64,000 bases of DNA from Corynebacterium pseudotuberculosis (GTDB lineage: Bacteria; Actinomycetota; Actinomycetes; Mycobacteriales; Mycobacteriaceae), in the NCBI RefSeq assembly GCF_002155265.1, contig NZ_CP021251.1, positions 1,302,001 through 1,366,000 of the forward strand, in the 5' to 3' direction. Position numbers and translations under genes: made by a program. The notes under the pieces were generated by a model. It did not search any database. It was not told the DNA's origin and worked only from the letters and a program-made list of their open reading frames with translations. How positions within the stretch are numbered: position 1 is the first letter of the stretch; each line of letters begins with the position of its first letter. Of this stretch, positions 37,222 to 46,645 are shown in pieces.

Positions 37222-37761
37222 ATGGACCAAGTGGACAAAGGGCGCATGGTTATTGCGCTCGTGAGCATTGCTTTGCTTATGGCTGCTATCGCGATTCTGG
37301 GTCAGTCTGATAAGACCAGCAAGCCGATGAACATTAATGGTGATCAGCTAGGCAGAGAAAACTCTGAGACTCTTGATCACTATGTTTCTCGGGCGCGAGG
37401 CTCGTTGTCTGATTTTGAGGGGCAAGTATTTGCTTTAGCCACTTTTAATGGGCGTTTCAGCGCGGAGGAGATAGGGGCTGTGTTGGAAAAAGCGGGCGTT
37501 TCACGGGTCAACGCAGTAGTGCCTGGCGGTACCACAGTCATTGAGCTTCCCGAACCAGCCCGAGGCGCCAGTCGCGCCTCGGTGCTCACACAGCAGATTC
37601 GCATTCGGGGCAAGGACGAGGGCGATATCCGTTCGGTCGTCGTGTACGACGACGTGGAGGCATTGCGAAATTTGCAAAAGGATTCGAAGATTCTGGCTGT
37701 GGAGGCTTTGCCTCCTGATGCCGCTTGGGGACGCATTGGGATTCGTCCTGTGAATCTCTAG
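37222..37761 (+). CDS. Membrane-anchored hypothetical protein
   Basis: A 179-residue protein with one N-terminal membrane anchor (about 9-27, VIALVSIALLMAAIAILG) and an extracytoplasmic domain of about 150 residues with an alpha-beta pattern. I do not recognise a family. A -10 like TAAAAT (37210-37215) lies six bases before the ATG and no Shine-Dalgarno is present, so the mRNA may be leaderless. The stop overlaps the stop of the convergent transporter gene by 4 bp. Confidence 0.7.
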   Translation: MDQVDKGRMVIALVSIALLMAAIAILGQSDKTSKPMNINGDQLGRENSETLDHYVSRARGSLSDFEGQVFALATFNGRFSAEEIGAVLEKAGVSRVNAVVPGGTTVIELPEPARGASRASVLTQQIRIRGKDEGDIRSVVVYDDVEALRNLQKDSKILAVEALPPDAAWGRIGIRPVNL

Positions 37762-38642
37762 TCCTGAGAGGAATGCGGTGCTGAGATCTTTTTAGCTTTC
37801 TTGCGCCACAATGCGAGGTCTGTGAGGTAAATTCCTACAGAAATCCAAATGATTACAAAACCCACCCACCGGATAGTATCTAGCTGCTCGTTGACTACAA
37901 AGACCGCCCATAGCATTTGGAATGTGGGAGTCATGTATTGCAGCATCCCAATGGTAGAAAGCGGAATGAGTTTTGCTGCAATACCAAAAAGCAGCAACGG
38001 AATTGCAGTGACTAGTCCGGCGCTGATGAGTAGTGCCGAGTGCGCTGAGCCGTGGGAGAAAAACGTTCCTACACCTGTGGACTCGAGATAGACCACGTAC
38101 ACCAGTGCTACTGGCATAAGAATGAGAGTTTCTGCGGCTAGCGAGGCTGAAGGCGATAAGGGTAATCCCTTTTTTACTAGCCCATAAAATCCAAAGGACG
38201 CGGCAAGAAGCAAGGAAATAACGGGAACATGGCCTCCCACAATGCTAAGAAGAAGGACCGCGATGGTAGCAACTATCACGCTGAGGGTTTGAAGCTTTCT
38301 TAAGCGTTCTGCTAGGAAGACTACGCCTAGGAGGACACTCACCAATGGGTTAATAAAATACCCGAGGGCCGCGTCAGCCACGTGTTGGGAATTGACAGCA
38401 ATAACGTAGATTAACCAGTTGGCGGCTATGAGTATTGCAGCAATCGCAATGCGTAACCATGTGGCCAAACTTGCGTCGCGTAACTCGCGCCATTTTTTGG
38501 TGGCTGTGATGGCAAGTGCCATGACTACTCCGGTCCATATGATCCGGTGGGCGATGATTTCTAAGGGCGCCGCAGGCAGGAGTAGCGGGAAGTACGCGGG
38601 GAAGAGACCCCATAAGAGATACGCCAAGAAGCCATAGAGCAT
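37758..38642 (-). CDS. rarD: EamA/DMT transporter, RarD family
   Basis: A 294-residue protein with ten membrane segments in two EamA repeats. Signatures: FLAYLLWGLFPAYFPLLLP at the N-terminus, EIIAHRIIWTG (RarD), NWLIYVIAVNSQHVADAALG, and LQYMTPTFQMLWAVF. RarD proteins are putative drug/metabolite exporters; the substrate is unknown. ATG 38642 has AGGA upstream on the minus strand. A palindrome lies in the divergent gap to dnaE. Confidence 0.88.
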   Translation of the reverse strand: MLYGFLAYLLWGLFPAYFPLLLPAAPLEIIAHRIIWTGVVMALAITATKKWRELRDASLATWLRIAIAAILIAANWLIYVIAVNSQHVADAALGYFINPLVSVLLGVVFLAERLRKLQTLSVIVATIAVLLLSIVGGHVPVISLLLAASFGFYGLVKKGLPLSPSASLAAETLILMPVALVYVVYLESTGVGTFFSHGSAHSALLISAGLVTAIPLLLFGIAAKLIPLSTIGMLQYMTPTFQMLWAVFVVNEQLDTIRWVGFVIIWISVGIYLTDLALWRKKAKKISAPHSSQD

Positions 38643-38727
38643 GGAGGAATCCTAACCTCTCTTGTCGACTGAACGCACCCGATGCTGTTAATAAGGGGAC
38701 CGGTTGGGGGCGGAAACCTAACGCAAG

Positions 38728-38764
38728 CACATTATTATTGAAATTGAAATTCAATAATAATGTG
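38728..38764. promoter_or_regulatory. AT-rich perfect palindrome between rarD and dnaE
   Basis: CACATTATTATTGAA (38728-38742) and its exact reverse complement (38750-38764) around a 7-nt spacer ATTGAAA. It lies about 86 bp before rarD and 71 bp before dnaE, both divergent. No T run follows and the stem has little GC, so an operator seems likelier than a terminator. The binding protein is unknown. Confidence 0.45.
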
Positions 38765-38835
38765 CGGTAGCTCTAAAAATGCCTTGTGACCTGGCGTGAG
38801 GCGATTTAAATAACAAGACGCTACACTGACTGGCT

Positions 38836-41800
38836 ATGGCCAAGAAATCCTCTTTCGTACATCTGCATAATCACACTGAGTATTCGATGCTCGACGGCAT
38901 GGCGAAAGTGGATATGCTTGCAGAAGAAGTCCTTAGGCAGGGAATGCCAGCTGTGGGAATGACAGATCACGGCAATATGTTTGGATCGGATGCTTTTTAC
39001 CGGACCATGAAGAAAGCCGGAGTAAAACCGATTATTGGCATCGAGGCTTATATGGCCCCGGATTCCCGATTCAATAAAACTAGGGTTCGGTGGGGTGAAC
39101 CACACCAGAAATCTGATGATGTTTCAGCTTCCGGTGCATATTTGCACCAAACTATGTTGGCGGAAAACGCTGAGGGTCTGCGTAACCTCTTCTACCTGTC
39201 TTCGATGGCGTCGTATGAAGGCCAACTGGGTAAGTGGCCGCGAATGGATGCGGACCTGATCGCCGAACATGCCTCAGGGATTATCGCGACCACGGGGTGC
39301 CCCTCTGGGGACGTCCAGACGCGCTTGCGGCTAGGCCAATTTGATCAGGCGTTGGAAGCGGCTGCCATGTGGCAGGATATTTATGGCAAAGAAAATTATT
39401 TCTTGGAGCTCATGGATCATGGCCTGGAGATCGAGAATCGGGTTCGCTCGGAGTTGCTAGAGATTGGGCGGAAGCTTGATCTCCCACCATTAGTTACCAA
39501 TGACTGCCACTATGTTTTGGAATCTCAAGCGCCGGCCCACGAGGCCATGTTGTGCGTGCAGACAGGAAAAACTTTGAGCGATCCTGATCGCTTTAAGTTT
39601 GACGGTTCCGGTTATTACATCAAGACCGCGGAGCAGATGCGAGAGATGTGGGATTCTCTTGTGCCAGAAGCCTGCGATAATACTCTGTGGATTGCGGAAC
39701 GAGTCCAGGATTACGGTGAAATCTGGGAGGAACACACTCACGACCGTATGCCTATCGCAGACGTGCCGGAGGGGCATACACCAACCTCTTGGTTGCGTCA
39801 TGAGGTCTTGGAAGGCTTGCGCGTTCGATTCAATGGCGGGGAAGTCCCGCAGTCTTATATCGATCGTGCTGAATACGAGATCTCAGTGATTGATATGAAG
39901 GGCTATCCTTCTTACTTCCTCATCGTTGCTGAGCTGATTAAACATGCCCGATCAATTGGCATTAGAGTAGGGCCTGGTCGTGGTTCTGCCGCAGGCGCCT
40001 TGGTGGCATATGCGTTGACCATTACCAATATTGATCCGATGGAACATGATCTTCTCTTTGAGAGGTTCTTGAACCCGGAGCGGCCTTCCGCACCTGATAT
40101 CGATATCGACTTTGACGATCGTCGCCGTGGCGAGATGATTCGTTACGCCGCAGATCGCTGGGGAGAGGACAAGATCGCCCAGGTGATCACCTTTGGAACG
40201 GTGAAAACTAAGCAGGCCATCAAAGATTCAGCTCGTGTGCAGTATGGTCAGCCTGGTTACCAGATCGCCGATCGTATTACTAAAGAACTTCCCCCAGCAA
40301 TTATGGCGAAGGACATCCCGCTGTCCGGGATTATGGACCCCGAGCATCCTCGGTATGGGGAAGCCGGAGAAGTCCGAAACCTTATTGAGACAGATCCAGA
40401 TGTTAAAAAAATCTATGACACTGCTCGTGGATTAGAGGGAGTGGTGCGCCAAGCAGGCGTTCATGCTTGCGCCGTGATTATGGCCAGCGTGCCGTTGCTG
40501 GAACATATACCTATGTGGAAGCGCGCGGCAGACGGCGCGTTAATCACCGGATGGCCATATCCTGCCTGTGAGGCTATTGGCCTGCTTAAGATGGACTTCC
40601 TGGGGTTGCGTAACCTCACGGTTATCGGCGACTGCATTGAAAACATCAAGATCAACAGGAAAGAGACGGTTGATCTTGAAGAGCTCACCACGGACGACCC
40701 TAAAGTGTATGAGCTGCTGTCCAGTGGTGATACTCTCGGCGTTTTCCAGCTCGACTCGGGCGGTATGCAAGAGCTACTCAAACGAATGCAGCCCACGGGC
40801 TTCCATGACATTGTGGCGTCTTTGGCTTTGTATCGTCCTGGCCCCATGGGCGTGAATGCACACTGGGATTATGCGGATCGCAAGAATGGCCGTAAGCCCA
40901 TTGAGCCGATCCACCCTGAACTCGACGAGCCGCTGCGCGAGATTCTTGATGAGACCTATGGCCTCATCGTTTATCAAGAGCAGATCATGCGTATTTCCCA
41001 GAAGGTAGCTAATTACACAGCTGGTGAAGCCGACGGGTTCCGCAAGGCGATGGGTAAGAAGCAGCCGGAAGTGCTGGCTAAGCAATATGACAAATTCCTA
41101 GAAGGAATGTTGTCCAACGGGTACTCCAAGGGAGCCGTGGATGCGTTGTGGGGCACCATCGAGCCCTTTGCCTCTTACGCGTTCAACAAATCTCACGCCG
41201 CAGGATATGGTCTCGTTTCTTACTGGACTGCGTATCTGAAAGCCAACTACACAGCTGAATATATGGCGGCACTGCTCACATCTGTTGCGGATAAAAAGGA
41301 CAAGTCTGCCATTTATCTGTCTAACTGCCGACACCTGGGTATATCGGTGCTCTCACCAGACGTCAACGAGTCTCGTTTAAACTTCCTCCCCGTAGGAAAC
41401 GATATTCGCTTTGGTTTAGGAGCCGTGCGTAACGTTGGCGAGGACGTGGTTAACTCCATTGTTAAAGCGCGTCAGGAAAAGGGCGGGTTCTCAGATTTCT
41501 CGGATTATCTGGATAAAATCGATACGGTTGCTTGTAACAAACGCGTGACGGAGTCTTTGATTAAAGCCGGAGCGTTTGATTCCTTGGGACACCCGAGGAA
41601 AGGCTTGTTGCTAATCCACGAGGACGCAGTTGATTCCGTGATTAGCACTAAAAAAGCTGCAGACAAAGGGCAATTTGACCTTTTCGCCGGATTTGGCGGT
41701 GATGATGCCTCGATGGGCAATGCTTTTGCCGTGCAAATTCCAGAAGCCCAATGGGATAGAAAGCACCAGCTGGCTCTGGAACGGGAGATGCTTGGACTGT

Positions 41801-42396
41801 ATGTTTCCGGGCATCCGCTCGATGGTTACGAGGAAGCACTTGATGCTCAGACAGATACGCAGCTGACAACGATCCTTGCCGGTGAGTTGCGCAATGGCGC
41901 AGAGGTACAAATTGGCGGCATTATTTCGAGCGTGGATCGTCGTTACTCTAAGAAAGACGGCTCTCCGTGGGCGATCGTAACCATTGAGGACCACCATGGT
42001 GCTCAGGTAGATCTGTTGGTGTTTAACAAGATCTATGCGATAGTTGGCCCCCAGATCGTAGAAGACAACATCATTTTGGCTAAGGCACATGTCTCGATCC
42101 GAGATGATCGTATGTCCCTCTTCTGCGATGACCTCAAGGTTCCTGACTTGGGACCCGGTAACGGGGCAGGACTGCCTCTTCGTCTGACCATGCGCACGGA
42201 ACAGTGCACTATGGCAAATATTGCACGGTTGAAAGACGTGTTGGCTAATAACAAGGGTGACTCTGACGTGTATCTCAACATCGTGCATGGCGACGAGGCC
42301 ACAGTGATGATTCTTGGGGAACATTTACGGGTGAACCGCACCGCAAGCCTAATGGGTGATCTGAAGGCCACGATGGGGCCGGGAATCCTCGGCTAG
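38836..42396 (+). CDS. dnaE: DNA polymerase III alpha subunit
   Basis: A 1186-residue C-family polymerase. The N-terminal PHP domain starts [19 protein letters not shown] (about 7-25). The polymerase active site has PDIDIDF at 420-426 (D421, D423, D425). [14 protein letters not shown], then a helix-hairpin-helix and a C-terminal OB fold ([20 protein letters not shown]) follow. It is the replicative subunit. TACACT at 38822-38827 is eight bases before ATG 38836 and no Shine-Dalgarno is visible, so the mRNA is probably leaderless. Confidence 0.97.
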   Translation: MAKKSSFVHLHNHTEYSMLDGMAKVDMLAEEVLRQGMPAVGMTDHGNMFGSDAFYRTMKKAGVKPIIGIEAYMAPDSRFNKTRVRWGEPHQKSDDVSASGAYLHQTMLAENAEGLRNLFYLSSMASYEGQLGKWPRMDADLIAEHASGIIATTGCPSGDVQTRLRLGQFDQALEAAAMWQDIYGKENYFLELMDHGLEIENRVRSELLEIGRKLDLPPLVTNDCHYVLESQAPAHEAMLCVQTGKTLSDPDRFKFDGSGYYIKTAEQMREMWDSLVPEACDNTLWIAERVQDYGEIWEEHTHDRMPIADVPEGHTPTSWLRHEVLEGLRVRFNGGEVPQSYIDRAEYEISVIDMKGYPSYFLIVAELIKHARSIGIRVGPGRGSAAGALVAYALTITNIDPMEHDLLFERFLNPERPSAPDIDIDFDDRRRGEMIRYAADRWGEDKIAQVITFGTVKTKQAIKDSARVQYGQPGYQIADRITKELPPAIMAKDIPLSGIMDPEHPRYGEAGEVRNLIETDPDVKKIYDTARGLEGVVRQAGVHACAVIMASVPLLEHIPMWKRAADGALITGWPYPACEAIGLLKMDFLGLRNLTVIGDCIENIKINRKETVDLEELTTDDPKVYELLSSGDTLGVFQLDSGGMQELLKRMQPTGFHDIVASLALYRPGPMGVNAHWDYADRKNGRKPIEPIHPELDEPLREILDETYGLIVYQEQIMRISQKVANYTAGEADGFRKAMGKKQPEVLAKQYDKFLEGMLSNGYSKGAVDALWGTIEPFASYAFNKSHAAGYGLVSYWTAYLKANYTAEYMAALLTSVADKKDKSAIYLSNCRHLGISVLSPDVNESRLNFLPVGNDIRFGLGAVRNVGEDVVNSIVKARQEKGGFSDFSDYLDKIDTVACNKRVTESLIKAGAFDSLGHPRKGLLLIHEDAVDSVISTKKAADKGQFDLFAGFGGDDASMGNAFAVQIPEAQWDRKHQLALEREMLGLYVSGHPLDGYEEALDAQTDTQLTTILAGELRNGAEVQIGGIISSVDRRYSKKDGSPWAIVTIEDHHGAQVDLLVFNKIYAIVGPQIVEDNIILAKAHVSIRDDRMSLFCDDLKVPDLGPGNGAGLPLRLTMRTEQCTMANIARLKDVLANNKGDSDVYLNIVHGDEATVMILGEHLRVNRTASLMGDLKATMGPGILG

Positions 42397-42408
42397 AAGG
42401 GTAATAAG

Positions 42409-42447
42409 TGGGGCGAGAGCCAGGAAAAATGATGTGCACTCGCCCCA
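42409..42447 (+). terminator. Possible weak terminator after dnaE
   Basis: Stem TGGGGCGAG (42409-42417) / CTCGCCCCA (42439-42447) with a 21-nt loop and no clear T run. Confidence 0.4.
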
Positions 42448-42498
42448 ATTGCTAGCTCAATTAAAGTCGCTTGAGATAACCGTCTAAACTGTGTCTTC

Positions 42499-43803
42499 AT
42501 GACTACATCGGACAAGAAGCAAATCGCCACTAGTGCTAATCATGAGGTTCATGCAGCCGATATCCAGATGGCACAAGCGCGAATTTCTGCTTCTATTGCT
42601 CCGACACCTTTGCAGTATTGCCCACGCCTATCTCAAGCCACTGGCGCGGAGGTATACCTTAAACGCGAGGATCTTCAGGACGTTCGTTCATACAAAATTC
42701 GAGGGGCAGTGAACGCAATTTCGCAGCTTTCCGACGCCCAACGCGCGGCAGGGATTGTGGCAGCGTCGGCAGGCAACCATGCCCAAGGAGTGGCCTTTGC
42801 TTGTCGAACGATGGGGATCAAGGGACGCATCTATGTTCCCGCTGCAACTCCTAAGCAAAAACGCGATCGTATCCTGGTCCATGGTGGGGATTCCGTGGAA
42901 CTTGTAGTTACCGGAGCAAACTTTGATGAGGCCGCCGCGGCCGCTCGCGCTTATTCCAGCGAGACTGGGGCGACGATGGTGGAGCCCTTTGATAATCGAG
43001 ACACCGTGATAGGCCAAGGAACTGTTGCGGCGGAAGTCCTTGCACAGCTCACAAGCCTAGGAAAATCGCTTGACTCCATAGTTGTCCCCGTCGGAGGGGG
43101 CGGGCTCCTTTCTGGGATTCTGAGCTATGTTGCTGATATGGCGCCTCGTACCGCGGTTGTCGGGGTGGAACCAGAGCACGCGGCTTCAATGGCCGCCGCG
43201 CTGGAAAATGAGGGGCCAGTGTCCTTGGACACCGTAGATCCCTTTGTCGACGGCGCTGCAGTGAAACGTATCGGTGATCTTAATTATCAGATTATCGAGG
43301 CTAACCTTGGTCGGCTGCACCCCATGCACGTAAGTGAAGGTGCCGTGTGTACTGAGATGCTGGATCTGTATCAAAACGAGGGGATCATCGCAGAGCCAGC
43401 CGGAGCGTTATCCGTAACGGCCTTAAAGCACCTAAGCTTTCCCAAAGGCCAGGTAGTAGTATGCGTGATTTCTGGAGGAAATAACGATGTCCTGCGCTAT
43501 AGCGAGATCATGGAACGCTCTTTGGTGCATCGTGGATTAAAACATTATTTTCTGGTGAATTTCCCGCAGGAACCTGGCCAATTGAGGGCGTTCCTCAGCG
43601 ATATTCTCGGCCCAGACGATGACATCACGCTGTTTGAATATCTCAAGCGGAATAATCGTGAGACTGGTACGGCATTGGTCGGTTTGCAATTAGGGCGTGC
43701 GAGCGACCTTAAAGGTCTTTTGGAGAGAATGAGTTCTTCCAGAATTGGGTGTCGTCGCCTTGAACCAGGCACCGCGGAATACGGATATTTGGTGAGTTTG
43801 TAA
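42499..43803 (+). CDS. ilvA: Threonine dehydratase (biosynthetic)
   Basis: A 434-residue fold-type II PLP enzyme. The PLP lysine is K66 in DVRSYKIRGA; SAGNHAQGVA and the glycine loop VGGGGLLSG follow. One C-terminal ACT-like regulatory domain (about 348-434, YFLVNFPQEPGQLRAFLSDI) indicates isoleucine feedback control. It makes 2-oxobutanoate for isoleucine synthesis. TAAACT (42485-42490) lies eight bases before the ATG with no Shine-Dalgarno, so translation may be leaderless. No T-box or leader peptide fits in the short gap after dnaE. Confidence 0.95.
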   Translation: MTTSDKKQIATSANHEVHAADIQMAQARISASIAPTPLQYCPRLSQATGAEVYLKREDLQDVRSYKIRGAVNAISQLSDAQRAAGIVAASAGNHAQGVAFACRTMGIKGRIYVPAATPKQKRDRILVHGGDSVELVVTGANFDEAAAAARAYSSETGATMVEPFDNRDTVIGQGTVAAEVLAQLTSLGKSLDSIVVPVGGGGLLSGILSYVADMAPRTAVVGVEPEHAASMAAALENEGPVSLDTVDPFVDGAAVKRIGDLNYQIIEANLGRLHPMHVSEGAVCTEMLDLYQNEGIIAEPAGALSVTALKHLSFPKGQVVVCVISGGNNDVLRYSEIMERSLVHRGLKHYFLVNFPQEPGQLRAFLSDILGPDDDITLFEYLKRNNRETGTALVGLQLGRASDLKGLLERMSSSRIGCRRLEPGTAEYGYLVSL

Positions 43804-43864
43804 ACGTCTTCTAGCTTTGGGGCAGCGTATCGTAATCGATAGCAAGAGTTGAGAGGCAGCTTTC

Positions 43865-44500
43865 ATGTACGTCCGGCCGGTGGACCATCAAGAATTTTCC
43901 ACTGAGATCGACATTAAGCGGTCTCGATTTATCACGTTTATCCGACGAGTTACTTTTGAAGAAGAAGCACGGGATTTTATCGCTGATGTAAAAAAGCGGT
44001 TCCCTGATGCGCGGCATCATTGCAGTGCCTATATTTATCACGTCGAGGGATCGAACCCGGTAGAGCGTTCGAGTGATGACGGTGAACCATCAGGTACCGC
44101 TGGAACTCCTATGCTCGATGTGCTGCGGGGGAGTGGGATTCTTGATATCGCTGCGGTGGTTGTTCGATATTTCGGTGGCACAAAATTAGGAGCTGGAGGC
44201 CTGGTTCACGCTTATTCTGGTGCGGTGTCTGATTGCTTAACACAGGTGGCCACTGTGCAACGCCATAAGCAAGAACTATATTCTGTGGACTTTAACCACG
44301 CAGATGCCGGACGCCTTGAGTCCGAGCTGCGCGCTCGACAAGTAGCGATTGTAGATACTCAATATTCCCACCGCGTTACATTAACCTTGGCTGTGGAGCC
44401 TGGCCAGCGAGAATTCCTTGAGAATCTGCTGGCCTCATTGACTCAGGGCGGAGCCCGGCTTTGCGACGCCGGCATCGCATGGATTGAACAGCCGAATTAG
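43865..44500 (+). CDS. YigZ / IMPACT family protein
   Basis: A 211-residue protein with the UPF0029 N-terminal domain: FSTEIDIKRSRFITFIRRV (about 13-31), HHCSAYIY, then SDDGEPSGTAGTPML and VVVRYFGGTKLGAGGLVHAY, the family signatures. A smaller C-terminal domain follows. The family is linked to translation or proline peptide handling without a settled role. It is possibly cotranscribed with ilvA (61 bp gap). Confidence 0.9.
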   Translation: MYVRPVDHQEFSTEIDIKRSRFITFIRRVTFEEEARDFIADVKKRFPDARHHCSAYIYHVEGSNPVERSSDDGEPSGTAGTPMLDVLRGSGILDIAAVVVRYFGGTKLGAGGLVHAYSGAVSDCLTQVATVQRHKQELYSVDFNHADAGRLESELRARQVAIVDTQYSHRVTLTLAVEPGQREFLENLLASLTQGGARLCDAGIAWIEQPN

Positions 44501-44537
44501 TGGGCTATTTTGCTCAACCTTTGTAGAATCTTAAAAC

Positions 44538-44771
44538 ATGACTATGCAACCTCGTCCTTATAATTCGATTGAGCAACGGAAACAAGACGTACGTAAGTAC
44601 TCCCGTAATGCAGCAGTAAGCGTTGTCGGTGGTGTTGCTGGCGGTCTCGCGTTTTTTGTGCTTGCATCCTCTACGTTTCTTTTGATCGTGGGACTCATCG
44701 TCGCTGTAGTTGGCGGCTGGGTTAACTGGTCTCGTGTACAAAAGATTGTGAACCATAAGGATAATTACTAA
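44538..44771 (+). CDS. Small two-segment membrane protein
   Basis: A 77-residue protein. A hydrophilic N-terminus (1-24) is followed by two membrane segments (about 26-45 and 47-66), the glycine-rich stretch SVVGGVAGGLAFFVLASSTF being the first, and a short basic end. No family recognised. TAGAAT (44524-44529) lies eight bases before ATG 44538 and there is no Shine-Dalgarno, so it is another likely leaderless gene. It precedes the S4-domain gene by 38 bp. Confidence 0.7.
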   Translation: MTMQPRPYNSIEQRKQDVRKYSRNAAVSVVGGVAGGLAFFVLASSTFLLIVGLIVAVVGGWVNWSRVQKIVNHKDNY

Positions 44772-44809
44772 ACAACCTGTGTTGGCGGCCCAGTAGGAGC
44801 AGAAAACGC

Positions 44810-45184
44810 ATGAGTGATAGTCAATCAGTGCGTATCGACGCATGGGTGTGGGCAGTAAGACTGATAAAGACTCGGTCTCTTGCTTCTGAGGCTTGTAAAG
44901 CTGGTCACATTAAGCTCAACGGATCTGCGGTTAAACCATCACAGTCGGTGGTACCAGGGGATCGCGTTCGAGTATGGGTAGACCACCGTGAATACCATGT
45001 TGAGGTCAAAGAGCTGATTCGTAAACGGGTGGGGGCGGCTATCGCCCGCAACTGCTACGTGGATCATTCTCCGCCGCCTCCGCCCAAAGAAATTCTTATG
45101 TCGATGCCCCGACGAGATCGAGGAGCTGGCCGTCCTACTAAGAAAGAGCGGCGTGAAATTGATCGTTTGCAGGGACGCGTATAG
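44810..45184 (+). CDS. S4-domain RNA-binding protein (Hsp15-like)
   Basis: A 124-residue protein. The S4 domain spans about residues 6-60 (RIDAWVWAVRLIKTRSLASE, GHIKLNG, VKPSQSVVPGDRVRV). A basic C-terminal tail (PRRDRGAGRPTKKERREIDR) matches the Hsp15 group, which binds stalled 50S subunits with peptidyl-tRNA. The start ATG 44810 has AGGAG upstream. It ends 16 bp before a 36-nt perfect palindrome. Confidence 0.9.
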   Translation: MSDSQSVRIDAWVWAVRLIKTRSLASEACKAGHIKLNGSAVKPSQSVVPGDRVRVWVDHREYHVEVKELIRKRVGAAIARNCYVDHSPPPPPKEILMSMPRRDRGAGRPTKKERREIDRLQGRV

Positions 45185-45200
45185 TTTGCTCGCAATAGGC

Positions 45201-45236
45201 TAAAGGGGACAGAAACTTAAGTTTCTGTCCCCTTTA
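45201..45236. terminator. 36-nt perfect palindrome, bidirectional terminator
   Basis: 45201-45236 is a palindrome without spacer (TAAAGGGGACAGAAACTT and its exact reverse complement). It lies between the S4-domain gene and the minus-strand 41-codon ORF, with A/T tracts at both ends. It is best read as a two-way terminator, which implies transcription from the right as well. Confidence 0.75.
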
Positions 45237-45244
45237 ATCCCTGA

Positions 45245-45370
45245 TTAGAACCCCCAGTTAGGAAGCGGGAAATCGATCCCCAATGGGCGGAAGAAATCGG
45301 CGATCGATAGCGCCCAAACGGAAATAAAATCTGCGAAAAGCGGAAAATGGGTAATGATCGATGTTCCCAT
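45245..45370 (-). CDS. Candidate 41-residue hydrophobic peptide
   Basis: The frame runs from ATG 45370 to a stop at 45245. AGGAG lies about nine bases upstream of the ATG on the minus strand (CTTAGGAGTTTTCCTC), a clear Shine-Dalgarno. The peptide begins MGTSIITHFPLFADFISVWA and continues with hydrophobic and aromatic residues, acidic but with few basic residues, and ends FPLPNWGF. A longer reading (69 codons) has no ribosome site. Size and composition recall the tiny alpha-helical porins (PorA, PorH type) of corynebacterial mycomembranes, but I cannot show homology; a type I toxin-like or leader peptide is also possible. The palindrome at 45201 would end its transcript. Confidence 0.55.
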   Translation of the reverse strand: MGTSIITHFPLFADFISVWALSIADFFRPLGIDFPLPNWGF

Positions 45371-45483
45371 GAGGAAAACTCCTAAGGTTCCATTGTTGCG
45401 GCTGTCTGTAAAGCAGCATTGTACACAAGCCAGCCTACGTGCCTGAGCACTCATGTCAACTGGGGAAGGTAATCCCAGTCTTG

Positions 45484-46500
45484 TTATGAGGCTCCCGTTT
45501 TATCCAGGATATTTGCTGCCCGCATTGCCTGGAGACGTTTGCGTAAGCGAGGCCCGCGCTGGCGCGGATATTTCCCGCTTTTTCCAGTCGCGTTAATGTG
45601 CTCATCATGATACCTGCGGAGCAGTAAATCGTCGATGATTCTTACCTGTCCAGGCTGGAATTGATAATTCAACGCGCGTCTCACGGCGTCTATGTCGTTG
45701 TCGTTGAGAAGATCTCGTAATTTTGTGGCAGTAGTAATATCGTGGGCAAAGAGCAATTCTTCCAGCCAGCGGTAGTCTTCGATGCGCGATTGCGGGAAGC
45801 GATTTCCCACCAACATAGCGATAACGCCGGGTAGCGTCTTAGCGCTTAGCTCAACATCAAGATCGGTGCTGTGTTGGTGACCTGGGGCTTGGATGGCTGC
45901 GATCTGATCGAATTGCTGGTCGGCAAGCTCGATAAGCCCAGCAGCAAGGGTGAACGCCCTATCTACCTGGGGATCTAAAACGCCGGAACGCTTATAACGA
46001 ATATCATGCTCGAATTCAGCCCAAGCGTGCTGCAACACTGTTCGGATTTGTACTTCAAAAACAAAGCCTTGATAGCCGGCAAGGTCTTCGACTCTATGAT
46101 CAACCTCCAAAATGAGATGGTGGGAACCATAGCCAAAGCTGCCAGATATTCTTGTTTGTGCGGCTTTATCTACAGAGCGACGCACGATAAAGACGTCTGC
46201 AAGGGCTTCAATAATTTGAGGTATTTCGGTTGAATGAAGCGTGGTGATCCGGACACCGATTACATCGTGGATATCTAACCAAGGCTCTGGGTAGATAAGC
46301 TGACCATCAGTCTTTTTCTTGCGTGCTTTAGTCCGCAAGGATTGCCATTCTTTAAGGCGCACGCTCACGCGATCATAGGTGAGGCCGGCATCTGCAAGCA
46401 CCTCTTCAAAAGCTTCCCGAAAATCCTTTTCCGCACGGGGATGCTGGTCGGTGAATTCTCGGTATCGCACACTGAGCTTTGAGATGAACTTGTTAGGCAT
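45484..46500 (-). CDS. Small alarmone synthetase (RelS-type)
   Basis: A 338-residue RelA/SpoT synthetase-domain protein with no hydrolase (HD), TGS or ACT domain. Motifs: WLDIHDVIGVRITT (about 84-97), SGSFGYGSHHLILEVDHRVE and FEVQIRTVLQHAWAEFEHDI (about 147-166), which bear the GTP- and ATP-binding residues. A C-terminal region of about 140 residues is specific. Such proteins make pGpp/ppGpp under stress. Known: corynebacteria carry RelS-type synthetases besides the bifunctional Rel; I assign it to that type by position and shape, not by a search. ATG 46500 has AAAGGA upstream. Confidence 0.85.
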   Translation of the reverse strand: MPNKFISKLSVRYREFTDQHPRAEKDFREAFEEVLADAGLTYDRVSVRLKEWQSLRTKARKKKTDGQLIYPEPWLDIHDVIGVRITTLHSTEIPQIIEALADVFIVRRSVDKAAQTRISGSFGYGSHHLILEVDHRVEDLAGYQGFVFEVQIRTVLQHAWAEFEHDIRYKRSGVLDPQVDRAFTLAAGLIELADQQFDQIAAIQAPGHQHSTDLDVELSAKTLPGVIAMLVGNRFPQSRIEDYRWLEELLFAHDITTATKLRDLLNDNDIDAVRRALNYQFQPGQVRIIDDLLLRRYHDEHINATGKSGKYPRQRGPRLRKRLQAMRAANILDKTGAS

Positions 46501-46645
46501 GGCGTTACGAGTTCCTTTCTCGGTCTCATAAGAGGCGATGATGAGCAGACAACCATATGCACTAGCAAAACGGCCGGCGATCTACTTTATCAGGCAGCCA
46601 CATCCCTTAGTCTTATAACACCACAGTCTGCTTCAAAAGTTGTGG

